64,000 nucleotides of DNA from an uncultured Sutterella sp. (lineage in GTDB: Bacteria; Pseudomonadota; Gammaproteobacteria; Burkholderiales; Burkholderiaceae_F), in assembly GCA_905194315.1 (NCBI GenBank), contig CAJJRX010000002.1, forward strand, positions 1-64,000, written 5' to 3'. Position 1 is the stretch's first letter. Each line of letters opens with the position of its first letter. This document shows positions 62,280-64,000 of the stretch, piece by piece. The position numbers and the translations under genes are program-made. The notes beneath the pieces were generated by a model. That model was given only the letters and a program-made list of their open reading frames with translations, made no database searches and was not told the DNA's origin.

Positions 62280-63344
62280 GTGAAGTTTGTTGACGAAGCA
62301 AAAATTGAAGTCCAAGGCGGTAAGGGCGGCAACGGTGCAGCAAGCTTCCGTCGCGAAAAGTTTATTCCGAAAGGCGGTCCCGACGGCGGGGACGGCGGTC
62401 GCGGCGGATCGGTTTACGCCATTGCTGACCGTAACATCAATACGCTTGTGGACTACCGCTATACGCGCAAGTTTTTTGCCCCCAACGGGGAAAACGGCCG
62501 CGGGGCTGACTGCTACGGTGCCGGCGGTGCCGATATCGAGCTGCGTATGCCTGTGGGCACCCTGATCCGCGATACGGACACCGGGGAGGTGATTGCCGAC
62601 CTCAACTCGCATGGCGCGCGTGCACTGCTCGCTGCCGGCGGCAAAGGCGGTCTTGGCAACCTGCACTTCAAGAGCTCGATTAACCGTGCGCCGAAACAGG
62701 CCACGCCGGGTGAGCCCGGGCAGTACCGCTCTCTTGAACTGGAGCTGCAGGTGCTCGCCGATGTGGGGTTGCTGGGCATGCCTAACGCAGGCAAGTCGAC
62801 GTTTATTACCGCCGTCTCGAATGCCCGCCCCAAGATTGCGGACTATCCCTTTACAACACTGCACCCGCATCTGGGTGTGGTACGCGTGGGACCCGAGCAG
62901 AGCTTTGTGCTCGCCGACGTTCCCGGACTTATTGAAGGGGCTGCGGAAGGTGCCGGTCTCGGTCATCTCTTCCTGCGCCATCTCTCGCGTACCCGCATCC
63001 TCCTGCATGTGATCGACGCGGCGCCCTTTGATACGGAAAGTGATCCGATCGCTCAGGCGCGCGCTCTGGTGGCTGAATTAGAAAAGTACGATCCGGCTCT
63101 GGCGGCAAAACCGCGCTGGATTGTGATCAACAAGATTGACCTGGTTGATGAAAGTGAACGTGAAGCGCTTGTTGAGCGCTACCGTGAAGCGCTCGCACCC
63201 GATGGTGAACCGCTCTATGTGATTTCTGCGGCTACCCGTCAGGGCTGTGAGGAACTTGTGAATGCGCTTGCTCAGAAGGTTGACGAAGATCGCCGCAGCG
63301 AAGTCGCATTCATTGATGATGAACGGTTCAACCCGGCTGACTGA
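62280..63344 (+). CDS. obgE: Obg-family GTPase (CgtA)
   Basis: A 354-residue GTPase linked to 50S assembly and stress responses. It has the Gly-rich Obg fold (about 1-158) and a G domain with GMPNAGKST near residue 165 and DVPGLIEGA near 213. No long C-terminal acidic extension. The start is GTG at 62280. Confidence 0.96.
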   Translation: MKFVDEAKIEVQGGKGGNGAASFRREKFIPKGGPDGGDGGRGGSVYAIADRNINTLVDYRYTRKFFAPNGENGRGADCYGAGGADIELRMPVGTLIRDTDTGEVIADLNSHGARALLAAGGKGGLGNLHFKSSINRAPKQATPGEPGQYRSLELELQVLADVGLLGMPNAGKSTFITAVSNARPKIADYPFTTLHPHLGVVRVGPEQSFVLADVPGLIEGAAEGAGLGHLFLRHLSRTRILLHVIDAAPFDTESDPIAQARALVAELEKYDPALAAKPRWIVINKIDLVDESEREALVERYREALAPDGEPLYVISAATRQGCEELVNALAQKVDEDRRSEVAFIDDERFNPAD

Positions 63345-63355
63345 AAATAATCCCG

Positions 63356-63392
63356 AAGGAAGCTCTCCCGTAGCGGCGAGTTTCCTTTTTTC
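63356..63392 (+). terminator. terminator after obgE
   Basis: AAGGAAGCTC (63356-63365) pairs with GAGTTTCCTT (63378-63387), followed by T's. Confidence 0.75.
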
Positions 63393-63441
63393 ATTTTGAC
63401 TTTTCCTTTTTACCATTCTTACTTTTCAAAGGTACGCAATC

Positions 63442-64000
63442 ATGTCCTCATGGTTAGAGACTTACTTCAAATTGAAGGATCATGACACCACCGTTTCACA
63501 GGAAGTGTTCGCCGGTATCACGACCTTCATGGCGATGGCCTATCTGATTTTCGTGGTTCCCGGCATGCTCGCTGACGGCGGCATGCCCAAGGATGCCGTG
63601 GTCGGATCCACCATTCTGGTGACGATCTTCATCACACTGCTGATGGGGCTCTGGGCGAAATATCCTGTCGGTGTCGCTCCCGGACTTGGCATTACCGCCT
63701 TCTTCGCCTACTACGTCTGCGGTCCGGCCGGCTATACCTGGCAGGCCGGTCTCGGTGCGGTGTTTATCTCCGGTATCGTTTTCTTCCTCCTGACGGTGAC
63801 CCGTATCCGCCAGTACATCGTCAATGCCGTCCCGCTTGATCTCAAGCTCGCCATTGTCGTGGGTATCGGTTCGTTCATCGCGCTCATCGGTCTGAAAAAC
63901 GGCGGCATCGTGGTGAAGGATCCGAGCACCTTTGTGACGCTCGGCAACATCACCACCCCCGAAGTGCTGCTCTTTATCTTCGGCTTTTTCTTCACCAGCA
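63442..64000 (+). CDS. NCS2-family purine permease (AzgA-like), partial
   Basis: The first 186 codons of a polytopic membrane protein that runs off the window. TTFMAMAYLIFVVPGML, APGLGITAFFAY and the GLKNGGIVVKDPSTFVTLGN segment match the AzgA/GhxP branch of adenine, guanine and hypoxanthine transporters. ATG at 63442 has AAAGG upstream. The substrate cannot be fixed from this part. In many relatives proB follows obgE instead. Confidence 0.88.
   Translation, partial: MSSWLETYFKLKDHDTTVSQEVFAGITTFMAMAYLIFVVPGMLADGGMPKDAVVGSTILVTIFITLLMGLWAKYPVGVAPGLGITAFFAYYVCGPAGYTWQAGLGAVFISGIVFFLLTVTRIRQYIVNAVPLDLKLAIVVGIGSFIALIGLKNGGIVVKDPSTFVTLGNITTPEVLLFIFGFFFTS

Overview
The window is a stretch of the main chromosome of a betaproteobacterium of the order Burkholderiales. 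The gene content and order (tyrS-dtd, glyA-nrdR, ribD-ribE, ribH-nusB-thiL-pgpA, the full dcw cluster followed by lpxC, a DUF721/dciA gene and secA-argJ, then yacG-zapD-coaE and ispB-rplU-rpmA-obgE) is the classic betaproteobacterial arrangement. Moderate GC, compact intergenic regions, missing pil genes and several gut-anaerobe-like genes (ADP-forming acyl-CoA synthetase, ScsB-like DsbD, NCS2 permease) point to a host-associated Sutterellaceae-like bacterium. That family-level placement is an inference from layout, not a measured similarity.

Layout. 0-9 kb: Nramp-like transporter, erpA, anmK with an M23 peptidase, tyrS, dtd, a PEBP-family protein and glyA. 9-19.5 kb: nrdR, ribD, ribE, an Old Yellow Enzyme, ribH, nusB, thiL, pgpA, pncC, a CNNM/CorC transporter, pyrF and a periplasmic thioredoxin-fold protein. 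19.5-31 kb: groSL under a sigma-32-type promoter, dacB, a DsbD/ScsB-type disulfide reductase, hemL, an unusual PagP/beta-barrel fusion, rnpB and an ADP-forming acyl-CoA synthetase. 31-49.8 kb: an unbroken dcw cluster (mraZ, rsmH, ftsL, ftsI, murE, murF, mraY, murD, ftsW, murG, murC, ddl, ftsQ, ftsA, ftsZ) plus lpxC. 49.7-51.8 kb: a complete IS1634-type element bounded by a 44-bp direct repeat. 51.8-64 kb: dciA-like gene, secA, a diverged argJ-like gene, a Nudix protein, yacG, zapD, coaE, tRNA-Pro(CGG), ispB, rplU, rpmA, obgE and the start of an NCS2 permease.

How the genes work together. Most of the window builds and divides the cell envelope: the mur and mraY genes make lipid II, the fts genes assemble the divisome, dacB and the M23 peptidase trim the wall, anmK recycles anhydro-MurNAc, lpxC commits to lipid A, the PagP-like protein probably modifies lipid A, and ispB makes a polyprenyl diphosphate. 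A second theme is flavin, thiamine and haem cofactor supply (rib genes, thiL, hemL).

The window is mostly housekeeping DNA with no defence island, prophage or CRISPR array. The most unusual items are: (1) the PagP domain with intact catalytic residues fused to about 180 residues of extra predicted beta-barrel; (2) an ArgJ-fold protein in the normal argJ position that appears to lack the autocatalytic Ala-Thr site; (3) an IS1634-type insertion with a 44-bp flanking duplication covering the 3' end of lpxC; (4) a dciA-like gene with a roughly 210-residue extension; and (5) an Nramp-family transporter lacking the usual metal-binding motifs.
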